Assembly: GCA_033584155.1 (NCBI GenBank)
Contig: CP138355.1
Coordinates: 558,001 to 622,000 of the forward strand
Direction of reading: 5' to 3'
Length of the DNA: 64,000 bases
Origin: Candidatus Electrothrix scaldis
GTDB taxonomy: Bacteria; Desulfobacterota; Desulfobulbia; Desulfobulbales; Desulfobulbaceae
Shown here: in pieces, positions 1 to 9,438 of the stretch
Layout: the number at the start of each line of letters is the position of its first letter
How positions within the stretch are numbered: the first letter of the stretch is position 1
The notes under the pieces: model-generated
What the model was told of the DNA's origin: nothing
The model's database searches: none
What the model saw: the letters and a program-made list of their open reading frames with translations, nothing else
Made by a program: the position numbers and the translations under genes

Positions 1-2
1 CC

Positions 3-1637
3 GCAACCCTGAGCGACCCGCATGGGATCTGGGGCTTTGAAGAACCGGCAGCCCGTTATCTGGATGGCACCGGCCTGATGGACGGCACCTTTGCTGATCC
101 TTTTAATGATGGCATAGGCTTTCCCTCCTTTATGACCATGACCTTTCAGAACAACGATGCCTCGGCAGACCAACGCCCATCCACCTTTTGCGGGTTAAGC
201 AGAGGAGGCGGGGACTGGTACACGGCTGATACCCCCACCAGCGCCTTTAACCTGAAATGGTTTGAATATATCTCGTCCATCCAGAGTTATCTGAACACGA
301 TGGATTACCTGGACAAGGCCTATTATTACTTTGCCAATGAACCCCAGGATCAGGCGGATTATGATGCTGTGGCCTGGTATTCCAGGTACCTGAAACAGGC
401 TGCCCCGAACCTTAAACTCATGGTCTCGGAAAACCCGCGTAGCGAGATCTATGAACATGCGGATTATGTGGAGGACGGTCAAATCGACATCTGGCTGCCC
501 GTGCTCAATGAGTATGACCCGGCAATCTCCTGGAACCGGGAAAAAGAGCACGGCGAGGAGAGCTGGGTCTATTTCCTTCACGGTACCAGACCACCCTATT
601 TCAATCCCATCACCCTGGATCATCCGGGCATTGAAAGCAAATTTACGGGCTGGTTCCTCTGGAAATACCGGGTCCGGGGCATTGCCTATTATTCGCTCAA
701 CAACTGGAGCAAGAATCCCTGGACCGACCCACTCAATGACGGTCATAACGGCGACCTGTTCATGCTCTATCCGCCCTCGGAGGACAATACCCCCATCAGC
801 TTTGGCAGCAATAACCACCGTTTTGTCCCCTCTATCCGCTTTGAGCTGATGCGCGACAGCCTGGAGGACTATGCCTATCTCTATATCCTCAATAACAGCA
901 ACCGCCCGGAGGTGGGGCTGGTGAATCCGGCAGATAGCCAGGTGAACAAGATCATCACCGGCCTGACCTCTTACACCCGCAGTGATGAATTCCTCTACAA
1001 CCTGCGTCGCCTGATCGGCCTGAAGAATGGAGGGGAGATTGCGGAAATCCCGGATATTGAACCGCCGCCGGTCCATCCCAGAGCAGAAGGGGAGCCCGGA
1101 GATTACTTTATAAATTTCCAGGAGGTGACCGGTTACCCGCTTGCCGACCCGCTCATTGTGGGCGGCAAGGAATACATGAAGATCGGCTGGAATACCTATG
1201 ACGCAGGTCTGGGCTACGGCTGGTACGGAGACATGGATCATGTCATGTACCGGTATATCTCCAACGGCCCTGATGAACTGCGCAAAAGTATCATCTATGA
1301 TGACTGGGGCAGGCAGAAGACCTTTGAGTTCGATCTGCCCAACGGCACCTACACCGTCACCGCTTCAGTGGGTTGGCAGGACAAAACCTACAGCCGTCAG
1401 TATATCAGCATTGAAGGTGTTAATTTTATCAATGATGAGGCCACCACACCCGCTGTGCCCTATCTGGTGCGTAGCCATGAGGTCACGGTCAGTGATAATA
1501 AACTAACCATGTCTATGGGCATATTTGATGAGTACACCATGCTCAATTATCTCGATATTGAGGCAATTGCTCCATCGAGCACACCACCCAAGGTCATGCC
1601 TTGGCTCTATCTGCTGTTACTGGGCGGAGATAATTAA
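3..1637 (+). CDS. DUF4091-type glycoside-hydrolase-like protein with C-terminal beta-sandwich, 5' truncated
   Basis: The reading frame is open from base 3, upstream of the first ATG at 78, so the N-terminus lies outside the window. The C-terminal part of the catalytic region has the signature of DUF4091 proteins, IRFELMRDSLEDYAYLYIL, which follow TIM-barrel-like glycosidase domains; Trp- and Tyr-rich stretches before it (WFLWKYRVRGIAYYSLNNW) fit a sugar-binding cleft. Residues about 370-500 of the visible part look like a malectin or CBM-like beta-sandwich (FDLPNGTYTVTASVGWQDKT). It is probably exported and acts on polysaccharide, though no substrate can be named. The extreme C-terminus is a short hydrophobic tail, MPWLYLLLLGGDN, resembling tails of two other exported proteins in this window. 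The family call is good; the substrate is unknown. Confidence 0.7.
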   Translation, partial: ATLSDPHGIWGFEEPAARYLDGTGLMDGTFADPFNDGIGFPSFMTMTFQNNDASADQRPSTFCGLSRGGGDWYTADTPTSAFNLKWFEYISSIQSYLNTMDYLDKAYYYFANEPQDQADYDAVAWYSRYLKQAAPNLKLMVSENPRSEIYEHADYVEDGQIDIWLPVLNEYDPAISWNREKEHGEESWVYFLHGTRPPYFNPITLDHPGIESKFTGWFLWKYRVRGIAYYSLNNWSKNPWTDPLNDGHNGDLFMLYPPSEDNTPISFGSNNHRFVPSIRFELMRDSLEDYAYLYILNNSNRPEVGLVNPADSQVNKIITGLTSYTRSDEFLYNLRRLIGLKNGGEIAEIPDIEPPPVHPRAEGEPGDYFINFQEVTGYPLADPLIVGGKEYMKIGWNTYDAGLGYGWYGDMDHVMYRYISNGPDELRKSIIYDDWGRQKTFEFDLPNGTYTVTASVGWQDKTYSRQYISIEGVNFINDEATTPAVPYLVRSHEVTVSDNKLTMSMGIFDEYTMLNYLDIEAIAPSSTPPKVMPWLYLLLLGGDN

Positions 1638-1810
1638 CAGAGGACCCGGAAAGTTCGGCCATCAACGCCGGGACAGGAACGGGAGCCCAGGCAACAGACC
1701 AACGTGGTTTTTCCCGGGATGCGCAGATTGATATAGGTGCCTACGAATACCTTGCAGAGAGCAAGAAGTCACCATATATTGTTATGATTCTCAAGATGCT
1801 GCTCTTGTAG
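1634..1810 (+). pseudogene. C-terminal scrap of a choice-of-anchor-Q exported protein
   Basis: This frame starts just after a stop codon and reads SSAINAGTGTGAQATDQRGF then SRDAQIDIGAYEY, which is the conserved end of the choice-of-anchor Q / polymorphic beta-helix family, followed by a tail ending in MILKMLLL and a stop. No start codon or upstream domain is present. It is a remnant left after deletion or recombination, possibly fused behind the DUF4091 gene whose stop lies immediately upstream. The intact relative in this window is the protein at 44870-48055, which has the same motif before its repeats. Confidence 0.6.
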
Positions 1811-1934
1811 AAAATTTTCTCTTTTGGAGAGCACACCTAAAAGGAGCGACCACGTATACCAGAGGCAACAGAGCTTGGCGGGGATATTCCCCAAAAAAAT
1901 CTAGGGAAAAAACAATCATAAGGGGACTAGAAAT

Positions 1935-2759
1935 ATGAGCTTATTCGAAGTGAATACTGCAACATGCAATAAAGACGGAATATGTGCGGCTGTTTGTCCA
2001 GCAGGTATCATTGATATTGGTGAGAGCGGGCATCCTGTCCCCACAGCTGAAGCAGAGGAACTCTGCATTCAATGCGGTCATTGCGTGGCAATCTGTCCAA
2101 CAGCCAGCTTTTCCCATTCTGCAATGGCCGTAGAAGCCTGCCAGCCCATCACGAAGGACCAACAGCTTTCCCTGGAACAATGCGAACAATTCCTCCAAGC
2201 CCGGCGGTCCATAAGGACTTATAAAAAACAGGCTGTCTCCCAAGATGAGTTACAAAAGATCATCGAACTCGCCCGATATGCCCCAAGCGGGCATAATTCC
2301 CAAAGCGTGCAATGGCTTGTTTTGGGCAATAGAGAGGAGTTGCACCATCTTGCAGGAATCACTGTTGATTGGATGCGCTGGATGCTGGACAATATGACGG
2401 AAATGGCTCTGGCGCAGCACATGGACAGGACCGTCCGTCGTTGGGAAGAGGGAAAAGATGTCATCCTTCGAGATGCACCCACGCTTATTATTGCCCATGC
2501 ACCCCAAGATGACCCTATTGCCCCGAGTTCCAGCACCATCGCCCTATCATATCTTGAACTGGCTGCAACTGCGATGGGATTAGGCTGTTGCTGGGCAGGT
2601 TATTTTTATGTCGCGTCGCTCAATTTTCCCCCTATGATGAAGGCATTGCCTCTTCCTGAAAATCATAAATGCTTGGGGAGTATGATGGTGGGATATCCCA
2701 AGTTCAGGTATCATCGACTTCCGTTGCGTAAGTCTCCTGAGATTACCTGGCGGTTGTAG
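1935..2759 (+). CDS. Nitroreductase-family flavoprotein with N-terminal 2[4Fe-4S] ferredoxin domain
   Basis: Residues 1-60 hold two cysteine clusters of the bacterial ferredoxin type (CNKDGICAAVCPAG and CIQCGHCVAICPT). Residues about 85-274 are a nitroreductase fold, beginning with the FMN-binding RRSIRTYKKQAV segment and containing the APSGHNSQS motif. Such fusions, common in anaerobes, pass electrons from the clusters to FMN to reduce an unknown organic substrate in the cytoplasm. The length of 274 residues is usual for the family. The ATG is preceded by AGGGGACTAG at good spacing. It stands alone, 124 bases after the upstream scrap, so it probably has its own promoter. The substrate cannot be told from sequence. 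Confidence 0.88.
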   Translation: MSLFEVNTATCNKDGICAAVCPAGIIDIGESGHPVPTAEAEELCIQCGHCVAICPTASFSHSAMAVEACQPITKDQQLSLEQCEQFLQARRSIRTYKKQAVSQDELQKIIELARYAPSGHNSQSVQWLVLGNREELHHLAGITVDWMRWMLDNMTEMALAQHMDRTVRRWEEGKDVILRDAPTLIIAHAPQDDPIAPSSSTIALSYLELAATAMGLGCCWAGYFYVASLNFPPMMKALPLPENHKCLGSMMVGYPKFRYHRLPLRKSPEITWRL

Positions 2760-2855
2760 TTTTTGGGACCTGATCCTCTGCCCGGCTCTAATCGATACCA
2801 CGCCATTACTTATTCCCGATGAATTGGGGTATTGACCAAAGATAAATAAAAAAGA

Positions 2856-3602
2856 ATGACCTTTGCCACAGACCAGACCAGCATCACCTACCAAGAAGAC
2901 AAATACGGCGGCATAATCCTGGATGATGCCGCCTTTAAGCTCAGTCCGGCAGTCTTTGAGAAAGAATTGGCACAAGTCATTGCTGACCATCCAGAAAAAA
3001 AGCTAATCTGGATCACCTTGCCCATAGCCAAATCGGAATACATCCCGCTCTTAACTCAGCAAAATTTTACATTCTACGATTGCAGAGAAACTACGCTTAT
3101 CCTGGTGAAAAAGGTCATCCCTAACCCCATCATCCCCAACCCCACAAACCACACCATAGGCGTGGGCGTCTTTGTCCGTGAAGGCGATAATATGCTGGTG
3201 GTCAAGGATCGAATCTACAGATCGTACAAGCTTCCAGGCGGATATATGGACAACGAGGAAAATATTTCCCAGGCTGTTGCCCGGGAAGTTGCCGAGGAGA
3301 CCGGAATAAGGGTGCAGATGGATGCCGTCGTTTCCATTGGCCATTTCACCCCCTGTCAGTTTAATGAGTCCAATATTTATCTGGTCTGTAAGGCCACGCC
3401 CTTATCAACAACGATCGAAATCGGTGACACCGAGGAAATCATCGAAGCACGCTGGATGAATATTGACCAATACATCAAGCATGAGCATGTCCATCCCTAT
3501 AATAAAAAAATCGTGATGGTGGCTCTGCATAATAGAGGTATTAAGCACGAGGCATGTGACCTTTTTATACCGGGAGAAAAGCGATATGAATTTTTCTTTT
3601 AA
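2856..3602 (+). CDS. NUDIX hydrolase with NUDT6-like pre-nudix domain
   Basis: The C-terminal half carries a complete Nudix box (GGYMDNEE through REVAEETGI; the pattern GX5EX7REUXEEXGU is fully met), so it should hydrolyse a nucleoside diphosphate linked to another group, using Mg2+. The N-terminal about 95 residues match the pre-nudix domain seen in NUDT6-like proteins (a conserved WI-LPIAKSEYIPLL-type stretch). Its last codons overlap the start of the following lipoprotein gene by 17 bases, suggesting translational coupling. The ribosome-binding site is weak (AAAAAAGA). The substrate is not predictable from the sequence. Confidence 0.85.
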   Translation: MTFATDQTSITYQEDKYGGIILDDAAFKLSPAVFEKELAQVIADHPEKKLIWITLPIAKSEYIPLLTQQNFTFYDCRETTLILVKKVIPNPIIPNPTNHTIGVGVFVREGDNMLVVKDRIYRSYKLPGGYMDNEENISQAVAREVAEETGIRVQMDAVVSIGHFTPCQFNESNIYLVCKATPLSTTIEIGDTEEIIEARWMNIDQYIKHEHVHPYNKKIVMVALHNRGIKHEACDLFIPGEKRYEFFF

Positions 3603-5256
3603 ACTGATTCAGGCTGTATCCTTCCTTCTTCTCTGTTTTTTGATAACCAGCTGCACCCTGATCCAACTCAACAAGGACGTGAGCAAGAGTCTGGAGTCAA
3701 CCGTTATTACAGGTCGTGTCCGTGCTGATTCTCTCGAAACGGGGCCGATCATTGTTGCAGCCTGTTCAGTAGACAAGGAAAAAAAGATCGCCCATTATAC
3801 GGTACTCCACGAGCCCGGCGAATATGAGCTCATGGTCGGACAGGGAGAGTACTATGTGTTTGCCTTTCAGGACAAGAACAGCAACCTGATCTACGAGCAA
3901 GGTGAACTGGCAGGCCAGCATGGAAGCCCGCAAAAGGTGCAGGTCCCGGCTGTTGGTGTTGTCTTTGATATCGATATCGTCATCCCAGAACAGGGAGAGT
4001 CCATCGTCTTTCCCCAGGGCAAAGCAATCGCTTCGCCTCCCCCGCACAAGCTCTATAGTCGGCAGGCAGGGGCCATAGCGCAGTTGGATGACGAACGTTT
4101 TGCTCCAGAAAATGGTTCAAAGGGCTTTTGGGAGCCTTATGCATTTTTCAAAGAGTTTGGCGGTAATATATATTTTCTGGAGAAATACGATCCCACAAAA
4201 ATACCGGTTCTTTTTATCCACGGAGCAGCAGGAACCCCGGAGGGCTGGCAATATTTTGTCAATCATATGGATAGAACCCGCTTCCAGCCCTGGTTCTTCT
4301 ACTACCCCACCGGGGCCCGCATTGACAGCATCTCCTACCTCCTGCTCTGGAAACTTTCCAACCTCCAGGCCAAATATCAATTTAAAGAGATGTATATTAC
4401 GGCCCATAGTATGGGAGGGCTGGTTGCCAGATCCTTTCTGGTGAATTATGGGCTAAAATTTCCTTTGGTAAAGCTTTTTATTTCCTTAGCAACCCCTTGG
4501 GGAGGAGACAAGATGGCTGAATACGGGGTAGAACAATCTCCGGCAGTCATCCCAAGCTGGCGGGATATGCAGCCGGAGGGCAATTTTATCACCTCGCTGT
4601 ACAGAAAAAAAATGCCGGAACAGGTCCGCTTTTATATGTTTTATGGGCATCAAGGGACCAGAAACCCTTTCAGCTCCAATAATGACGGCACAATAGCCCT
4701 CTCCAGTCTTTTGGACTCAAGACCACAAGCTGAAGCCCAAATGAACTATGCCTTTAATGAGGACCATACCAGTATCATCTCCAGCAAGGAAGTGGTGGAG
4801 CAGTATAATACCATTCTTAACGAATTTGCAGAGCAGCAGAACAACTCCCCCCAACAATCCGCTGGATACCTGAAGGTCCAGGTATCCTATACTTATAAGA
4901 CAGAGGGTGCAATGCCCCATTCCCGACTCATACTCCGCCCTGCGGGAAGAGAAGGAGGGGAAATCGTCACCTTTCTCCAGGATGAGGAAAACAGTAAACT
5001 TCTCGGACCATTTCCGGCTGGGGACTATGTGGCAAACATGATTGTCGAGGCCGGAGCACCTCAGGAAAAGAACATCCCAATTTCCATCAAGAGTAAGACA
5101 ACAGAGGAACTGGATGTTACCTTCCACGCGGACGGGGAAATTCGCGGTTGCGTTACCTCTTCATTGAAAAAAGAAGAAAAAGTTATTGGAATGCCTGATT
5201 ATCTCTACCGTGCAGTTGACAAAAAAGTCAAAATACAGTCACTGAAAGGGTGTTGA
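3586..5256 (+). CDS. Alpha/beta-hydrolase (lipase-like) lipoprotein, C-terminus replaced by an insertion sequence
   Basis: An ATG at 3586 after GGGAGAAAAG gives a lipoprotein signal peptide with lipobox LITSC, so the protein is lipid-anchored; the longer frame from 3556 would bury it. Residues about 200-420 form an alpha/beta hydrolase: IPVLFIHGAAGT (oxyanion loop) and AHSMGGL with the nucleophile Ser, as in triacylglycerol lipases and palmitoyl thioesterase-like enzymes. An N-terminal domain and a C-terminal beta-rich region flank it. The sequence runs into an insertion element at 5246, so the last residues (KGC) are element-derived. Removing the element and one copy of ACTGA rejoins the frame to 7098-7342, restoring about 80 residues. 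The catalytic core is intact; whether the truncated protein works is unknown. Confidence 0.8.
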   Translation: MNFSFKLIQAVSFLLLCFLITSCTLIQLNKDVSKSLESTVITGRVRADSLETGPIIVAACSVDKEKKIAHYTVLHEPGEYELMVGQGEYYVFAFQDKNSNLIYEQGELAGQHGSPQKVQVPAVGVVFDIDIVIPEQGESIVFPQGKAIASPPPHKLYSRQAGAIAQLDDERFAPENGSKGFWEPYAFFKEFGGNIYFLEKYDPTKIPVLFIHGAAGTPEGWQYFVNHMDRTRFQPWFFYYPTGARIDSISYLLLWKLSNLQAKYQFKEMYITAHSMGGLVARSFLVNYGLKFPLVKLFISLATPWGGDKMAEYGVEQSPAVIPSWRDMQPEGNFITSLYRKKMPEQVRFYMFYGHQGTRNPFSSNNDGTIALSSLLDSRPQAEAQMNYAFNEDHTSIISSKEVVEQYNTILNEFAEQQNNSPQQSAGYLKVQVSYTYKTEGAMPHSRLILRPAGREGGEIVTFLQDEENSKLLGPFPAGDYVANMIVEAGAPQEKNIPISIKSKTTEELDVTFHADGEIRGCVTSSLKKEEKVIGMPDYLYRAVDKKVKIQSLKGC

Positions 5257-7092
5257 AAAGTAGTATTTTTATGAGTTAGTAAGGTTGTCCAGTAGCCGTA
5301 ATGATGGCTTTTTTTCGCTTTGAAACCTCCGAAGGAACTGTTCCGACCTGTTTTCCGGATTTAATCTATTGAGTTGAAACAATCAATAAAGATTCTTGGT
5401 ATTTTCAGGGCGTTATATCCTTGGAGCTTTGCAGCGTTTTGTGTGTAACTATTTGTTATTTCTATTACATCATGCTGCCTTACTGAACAGTTCAAGTTGT
5501 TGACTTTCATTCTTTGGTTTCTTTTTACGAAATCCGGCCATTTCAATAAGCAAGGTTGTTATCATGGTAAATGTCATCCTGCCGCACAGAGCATGTTGAC
5601 TGCGAACAACCGCATCTTCCAGGCATTCTCGTTTTTTCATGAGATTAAAAGGTCTTTCGCAATTTTTTTCGCATCTCGATTGCCTGTCGTGCCGCTTCGC
5701 TATCAACCGGCATCCTCTGAAAATGGGCGTCATCAAAAGCAATTAGACGAAACCGGGGACAAATTGCCGCGCGTGAACATTCACCGGCACCGGCTGCGCA
5801 TTTATATTCATGTCCTTCGTCCGTCAGGCCCATACGATTCATTGGAATTTCACAGAATTGATCACATTTCACATGGAGGCTCCCCGGCTCGACATGTTCC
5901 GGCAGGGGTGTATCGGCTGACACCGGCGTGATGAGATGGACTCCGGTGTCGGACAACAAATCCCCCTCTTTGTCATGATACGCCTGATCCGCGCTGATGA
6001 GTTTCATTTCAATACCAATTGCTTGCGCAAGTTCAACCAACGGCTTTAAGTACAGGCTGTCATGATGATTGGCCGGACCGAGCAGAGAAACAAGGGGATA
6101 ACTCAATCCTGTCGACGGGTTGATTGCCGTCAACGTATGCATACGATAACCTACTACATACGGGGACTTATCGCGCTTGTTGCGTCGAGCGCCGCAGTCG
6201 CAATCTATATCACTGTAGACCCGTACCTTTTTATCGCCGACTTTGATGCTGTACAGTGGGTACTGGTTATCATTGGCTATTTCAGTGGAATCAACTCCAT
6301 GCAGCACACTGTTCTCCAACAGACCGCTGCCATAGAAATGATGTAATATGTACACCAGAATATTCACAAGTTGAGAGAATTTCAAATCTCTGCGGAAATG
6401 ACAAAGCTCAGTATGATCAATAATTTCCTTGGTGTTGAGCGGTAACCCTAAAAATCTGCGATTCTCTTTACGTTCCTGCCCCATGTATTCCGAGCTGCAA
6501 AATTTACGGTAGCTTATCTCAGGGTATTTTATGGCTTTTAATAGTTCGGCACGAAAAAAGTTGGCATGGAAAGATGTCCCGCATTTGCGGTGAATAACCT
6601 TCGTTGGCTAATAACGCATTGATGATGCGATTATCAAGCAACTCGTCAATGAATCGAAGTTCCTCATTGTGAATCTCAGTCCATGATTTATGAGAGCGGG
6701 AAAATTTCAACAATCCGGCTTTTGTATAAAAATTATCTACAAAATCAGCCATATCCTGTAATGGTATAATCCGACTGTCAGGCTGTTGTTGCTCAATGCC
6801 GATCAGCTCCTCAATCGGTATGTCCAGTTCCTCATCAAACTCCTGATAATCTGCTGCCGCTGCATCCGTTATCTCTTTGGTGATTTTCTTTTTTTGCTTT
6901 CTGGAGAGACGCTGCCAATTCGGATGGTTCGATTTCAGCTGCTTCCTGATGATTCGTTTGATATCTTTCTCTTTCATAACGCCTCTCTTTGGTATCAATT
7001 TGTTTTTGTTGACTTTTATACCATTATAGAGGCTTTATATGTTTTAAGCAACTGTATTGATTTGTTTATTTTGCATTTTCTTCAACACCCTT
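5246..7092. mobile_element. Insertion sequence with 12-bp terminal inverted repeats and ACTGA target duplication
   Basis: The ends are AAGGGTGTTGAA (5246-5257) and its exact complement TTCAACACCCTT (7081-7092). ACTGA flanks both sides (5241-5245 and 7093-7097), a 5-bp target duplication. The 1847-bp element carries one DDE transposase gene on the minus strand, broken by frameshifts, plus about 220 bases without a gene at its left end. It interrupts the lipase-like lipoprotein gene. The family is IS4/IS5-like on the basis of a DDE fold only. Confidence 0.88.
5470..6998 (-). pseudogene. DDE transposase of the 5246-7092 element, frameshifted twice
   Basis: Three minus-strand frames make one transposase. 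The N-terminal piece (6998 to about 6556) ends at a T-run where skipping one T continues into RAELLKAIKYPEISYRKF and the second frame. The second frame (to about 5660) holds the catalytic Asp segments HGVDSTEIAN and LISADQAYH. The third piece, ending at 5470, has ERPFNLMKKRE, the expected site of the catalytic Glu. Because two breaks occur, both at homopolymer-like runs, the copy is probably inactive; sequencing error at the runs is the alternative. A start at MKEKDIKRI (6977) is also possible. Confidence 0.75.
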
Positions 7093-7097
7093 ACTGA

Positions 7098-7342
7098 CTC
7101 TCCAGGGTCAAGGAATCCGAAGAGAACTTCAACAAAGTATTGGTGAAGATATCAACAACTATGACTATCTTATTGAGCGTGCTGATGTCTGCCATAATAC
7201 CTGCTTCGCTTTTTTCGGCTTACCTGCTGGTGACTATACCCTCCGTCTTCAGGCAGAAGGATATAAAAATCTTACGAAAAAATACTCTGTTCTTCCTGGA
7301 AAAATAAAGTATTTTCGAATTACAGAACTCCTTCCCGAGTGA
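7098..7342 (+). pseudogene. Displaced C-terminal part of the lipase-like lipoprotein gene
   Basis: Immediately after the right ACTGA copy the frame reads TLQGQGIRRELQQSIGED and continues for about 80 residues to a TGA at 7340-7342. It is in frame with the 3586 gene once the element is removed. It contains an AGDYTLRLQAEGYKNLTKKY segment that resembles the upstream AGDYVANMIVE segment, suggesting two related beta-sandwich repeats at the end of the original protein. It has no start of its own and is presumably not translated. Confidence 0.8.
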
Positions 7343-7530
7343 CTTGACAAATCCGGCACAAGAGTTTATCTGGACAAGGAGATCATAAGTAAATTCTTCA
7401 AATGATCGTGCAGATAAGATTAAATTTTTTGAACCTCTGCGAGACATTTCCTTTTGTTATTTCGCAGACCCGGAAAGAATAATACCGTATTCAAAGGGCT
7501 TATAGCTAGCACCCCCCTCAAAAAAATAGA

Positions 7531-7559
7531 TTCGACTTTTGAGTTCACGCGATTATAAT
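7531..7559 (+). promoter_or_regulatory. Sigma-70-like promoter of the PP0621/transaldolase operon
   Basis: TTCGAC and a perfect TATAAT are separated by 17 bases, ending 56 bases upstream of the next start codon. The rest of the 7343-7615 gap shows no gene. Confidence 0.5.
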
Positions 7560-7615
7560 AGTCTTATGCATTCTACTGAATTAATCAGGCAGACCAAAGT
7601 ATCAAGGAGAACGGC

Positions 7616-7906
7616 ATGAGTCCGCAGCGTTTATTGCTTCTTGCCTTCCTCCTTTGGATTGCCTGGCGATTGGTGCGCAACCTGATTCGTGACAAAATCA
7701 CGAAAGAAGCGAAAAACCAACTCCGAAAAGAAGCTGAGCAGGCAGACGAAACAACTGTCCAGGACATCCTGGTCGAAGACCCGGTATGTCACACCCTGAT
7801 TCCTCAACATCAGGCCATTCGTTTGCGCCAGGACGGAAAAACCTATTATTTTTGCAGCGATTCCTGCTGCGACCAATTTACCGGCGAGCCGGGAGGAAAA
7901 GAATGA
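7616..7906 (+). CDS. PP0621-family membrane-anchored TRASH/YHS-like protein
   Basis: This is a 96-residue protein: one N-terminal transmembrane helix ([12 protein letters not shown]), a charged linker, then a small metal-binding-like module DPVCHTLIP through [12 protein letters not shown], the arrangement of the PP0621 family. The Cys residues could bind a metal. No activity is known for the family. The stop overlaps the ATG of the transaldolase gene by 4 bases (ATGA), so the two are translated together. The start is preceded by AAGGAGAACGGC. Confidence 0.75.
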   Translation: MSPQRLLLLAFLLWIAWRLVRNLIRDKITKEAKNQLRKEAEQADETTVQDILVEDPVCHTLIPQHQAIRLRQDGKTYYFCSDSCCDQFTGEPGGKE

Positions 7907-8547
7907 AATTTTTTATAGATACGGCAAATATTGATGAGATCAAAAAAGGGCTTGAGCTCGGTATGGTGGACGGAGTCACCACCAACCCCTCGCTTATCTC
8001 GAAAGAGCAACGTCCCTTTACAGAGATCCTTGCCGATATCTGCGCCTTGGTTGATGGCCCGATCAGCGCTGAAGTTATCAGTCTTGATGCCGAAGGCATG
8101 GTGACTGAGGCCCGTGAGCTGGCTGCCATCAATGAAAATATAGTAATTAAGGTCCCGATGACAGAGGACGGCCTGAAGGCTGTCAAACGCCTGTCAGCAG
8201 AAAATATCAAGACCAACGTGACCCTGATCTTCTCCACCACTCAGGCCCTGCTCGCTGCCAAGGCAGGAGCAACCTATGTCAGCCCCTTTGTCGGGCGACT
8301 TGATGATATCGCTTTAGATGGTATGGAGCTGATCAGCGAAATCATGACCATATTTGCCAACTACTCTCTTCCCACTGAGGTCATCGTTGCCTCGGTTCGT
8401 AGCCCACAACACGTATCCCAATCTGCATTGATCGGGGCAGATATTGCCACGATTCCATATAAAGTCATTGCCCAACTCGCCAAGCATCCACTGACTGACA
8501 TCGGCATGGAAAAATTTCTGGCTGACTGGGAAAAACGACAAAAATAA
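7903..8547 (+). CDS. tal: Transaldolase, short FSA/TalC type
   Basis: At 214 residues with the N-terminus [16 protein letters not shown], this belongs to the small transaldolase / fructose-6-phosphate aldolase family. The Schiff-base Lys lies in NIVIKVPMT (about residue 83), and the conserved GVTTNPSLI and [10 protein letters not shown] segments are present. It would transfer dihydroxyacetone units in the non-oxidative pentose phosphate pathway; zwf in this window feeds the oxidative branch. The ATG at 7903 overlaps the upstream stop and is preferred to the longer frame from 7786, whose first 39 residues are unlike the family. Confidence 0.93.
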   Translation: MKFFIDTANIDEIKKGLELGMVDGVTTNPSLISKEQRPFTEILADICALVDGPISAEVISLDAEGMVTEARELAAINENIVIKVPMTEDGLKAVKRLSAENIKTNVTLIFSTTQALLAAKAGATYVSPFVGRLDDIALDGMELISEIMTIFANYSLPTEVIVASVRSPQHVSQSALIGADIATIPYKVIAQLAKHPLTDIGMEKFLADWEKRQK

Positions 8548-8561
8548 CCATAGAGTTTGCC

Positions 8562-9302
8562 ATGCGTGTTCGTGTAACCCCTTATTTATTTGCCGCAACC
8601 TTTTTGCTTTTTTTCGCCAATCAAGGAGAGGTGTCTGGAGAAGAGATTTACAGATATATAGATAAATATGGGGTTGCCCATTATACCAATGTTCCGACTG
8701 ATGGTTACAAACCGGTTTCTCTTTCTCGTCTAGCCACACCACAGGAGGAAGGGATATCGTTTCGCACCCCAACTGTGCGGAGCGCAGATCGTAAGGACCT
8801 GAAACTCCATAGCGGGAGACATTGGAAATACACAAACAACACCAAATTTGACAAGCATATTCGGCATGCTGCCCGCGCCCATAAGGTAGACCCTCTGCTG
8901 ATTAAGGCAATTATTAAGACAGAGTCTGCCTTTAATCGTTATGCCGTTTCTCCAAAAGGAGCAAAAGGGCTCATGCAACTCATGCCAGCCACAGCAAAGG
9001 ATCTTAAAGTCAAAGACCCCTTTGATCCCCGGCAAAACATCTATGGCGGAACCAAGTACATAAAATGGCTACTGAAACGTTTTAACGGTGATCTACGCCT
9101 CAGCCTGGCGGCCTATAATGCGGGACCGGCACGAGTGAAAAAGAAAATTCCACGCATCCCGGAAACAATAGCCTATGTGAGCAAAGTTCTTCGCTATTAC
9201 AAGGCCTATAAGAAAGGGGGCAAAAAACGGCGAGCAGCATACCAACCAGCTATCGCCATGACCACCAGTATTCGTGTTCGAGAAATGGTAACGGTGAACT
9301 AA
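8562..9302 (+). CDS. Lytic transglycosylase with DUF4124 and SLT domains
   Basis: A signal peptide (residues 1-26) is followed by a DUF4124 segment (EIYRYIDKYGVAHYTNVP), a basic linker, and an SLT lysozyme-like domain from about residue 100. The catalytic Glu is in IIKTESAFNRYAVSPKGAKG, followed by LMQLMPATA, the classic family 1 motif, and the SLAAYNAGPARV segment. It cleaves peptidoglycan glycan strands in the periplasm to give 1,6-anhydro ends. It lies 14 bases after the transaldolase stop and may be cotranscribed. The length of 246 residues is typical. Confidence 0.9.
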   Translation: MRVRVTPYLFAATFLLFFANQGEVSGEEIYRYIDKYGVAHYTNVPTDGYKPVSLSRLATPQEEGISFRTPTVRSADRKDLKLHSGRHWKYTNNTKFDKHIRHAARAHKVDPLLIKAIIKTESAFNRYAVSPKGAKGLMQLMPATAKDLKVKDPFDPRQNIYGGTKYIKWLLKRFNGDLRLSLAAYNAGPARVKKKIPRIPETIAYVSKVLRYYKAYKKGGKKRRAAYQPAIAMTTSIRVREMVTVN

Positions 9303-9438
9303 CAACACAGCGACCTGTTTACTGAACCTCGAACTGACACCCACTTTCTGTGGGATTGAGAATAACCTCCCCACGTGATTTTCAAGTACGCTGTAAGCAA
9401 CGTAGGGTCTCACCCTCAAGCTGAGCTATTATACTTTC

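Noticed and set aside
195-1241. A 348-codon minus-strand frame
   Set aside because: It lies fully inside the DUF4091 gene on the other strand and has no family pattern; it is a shadow.
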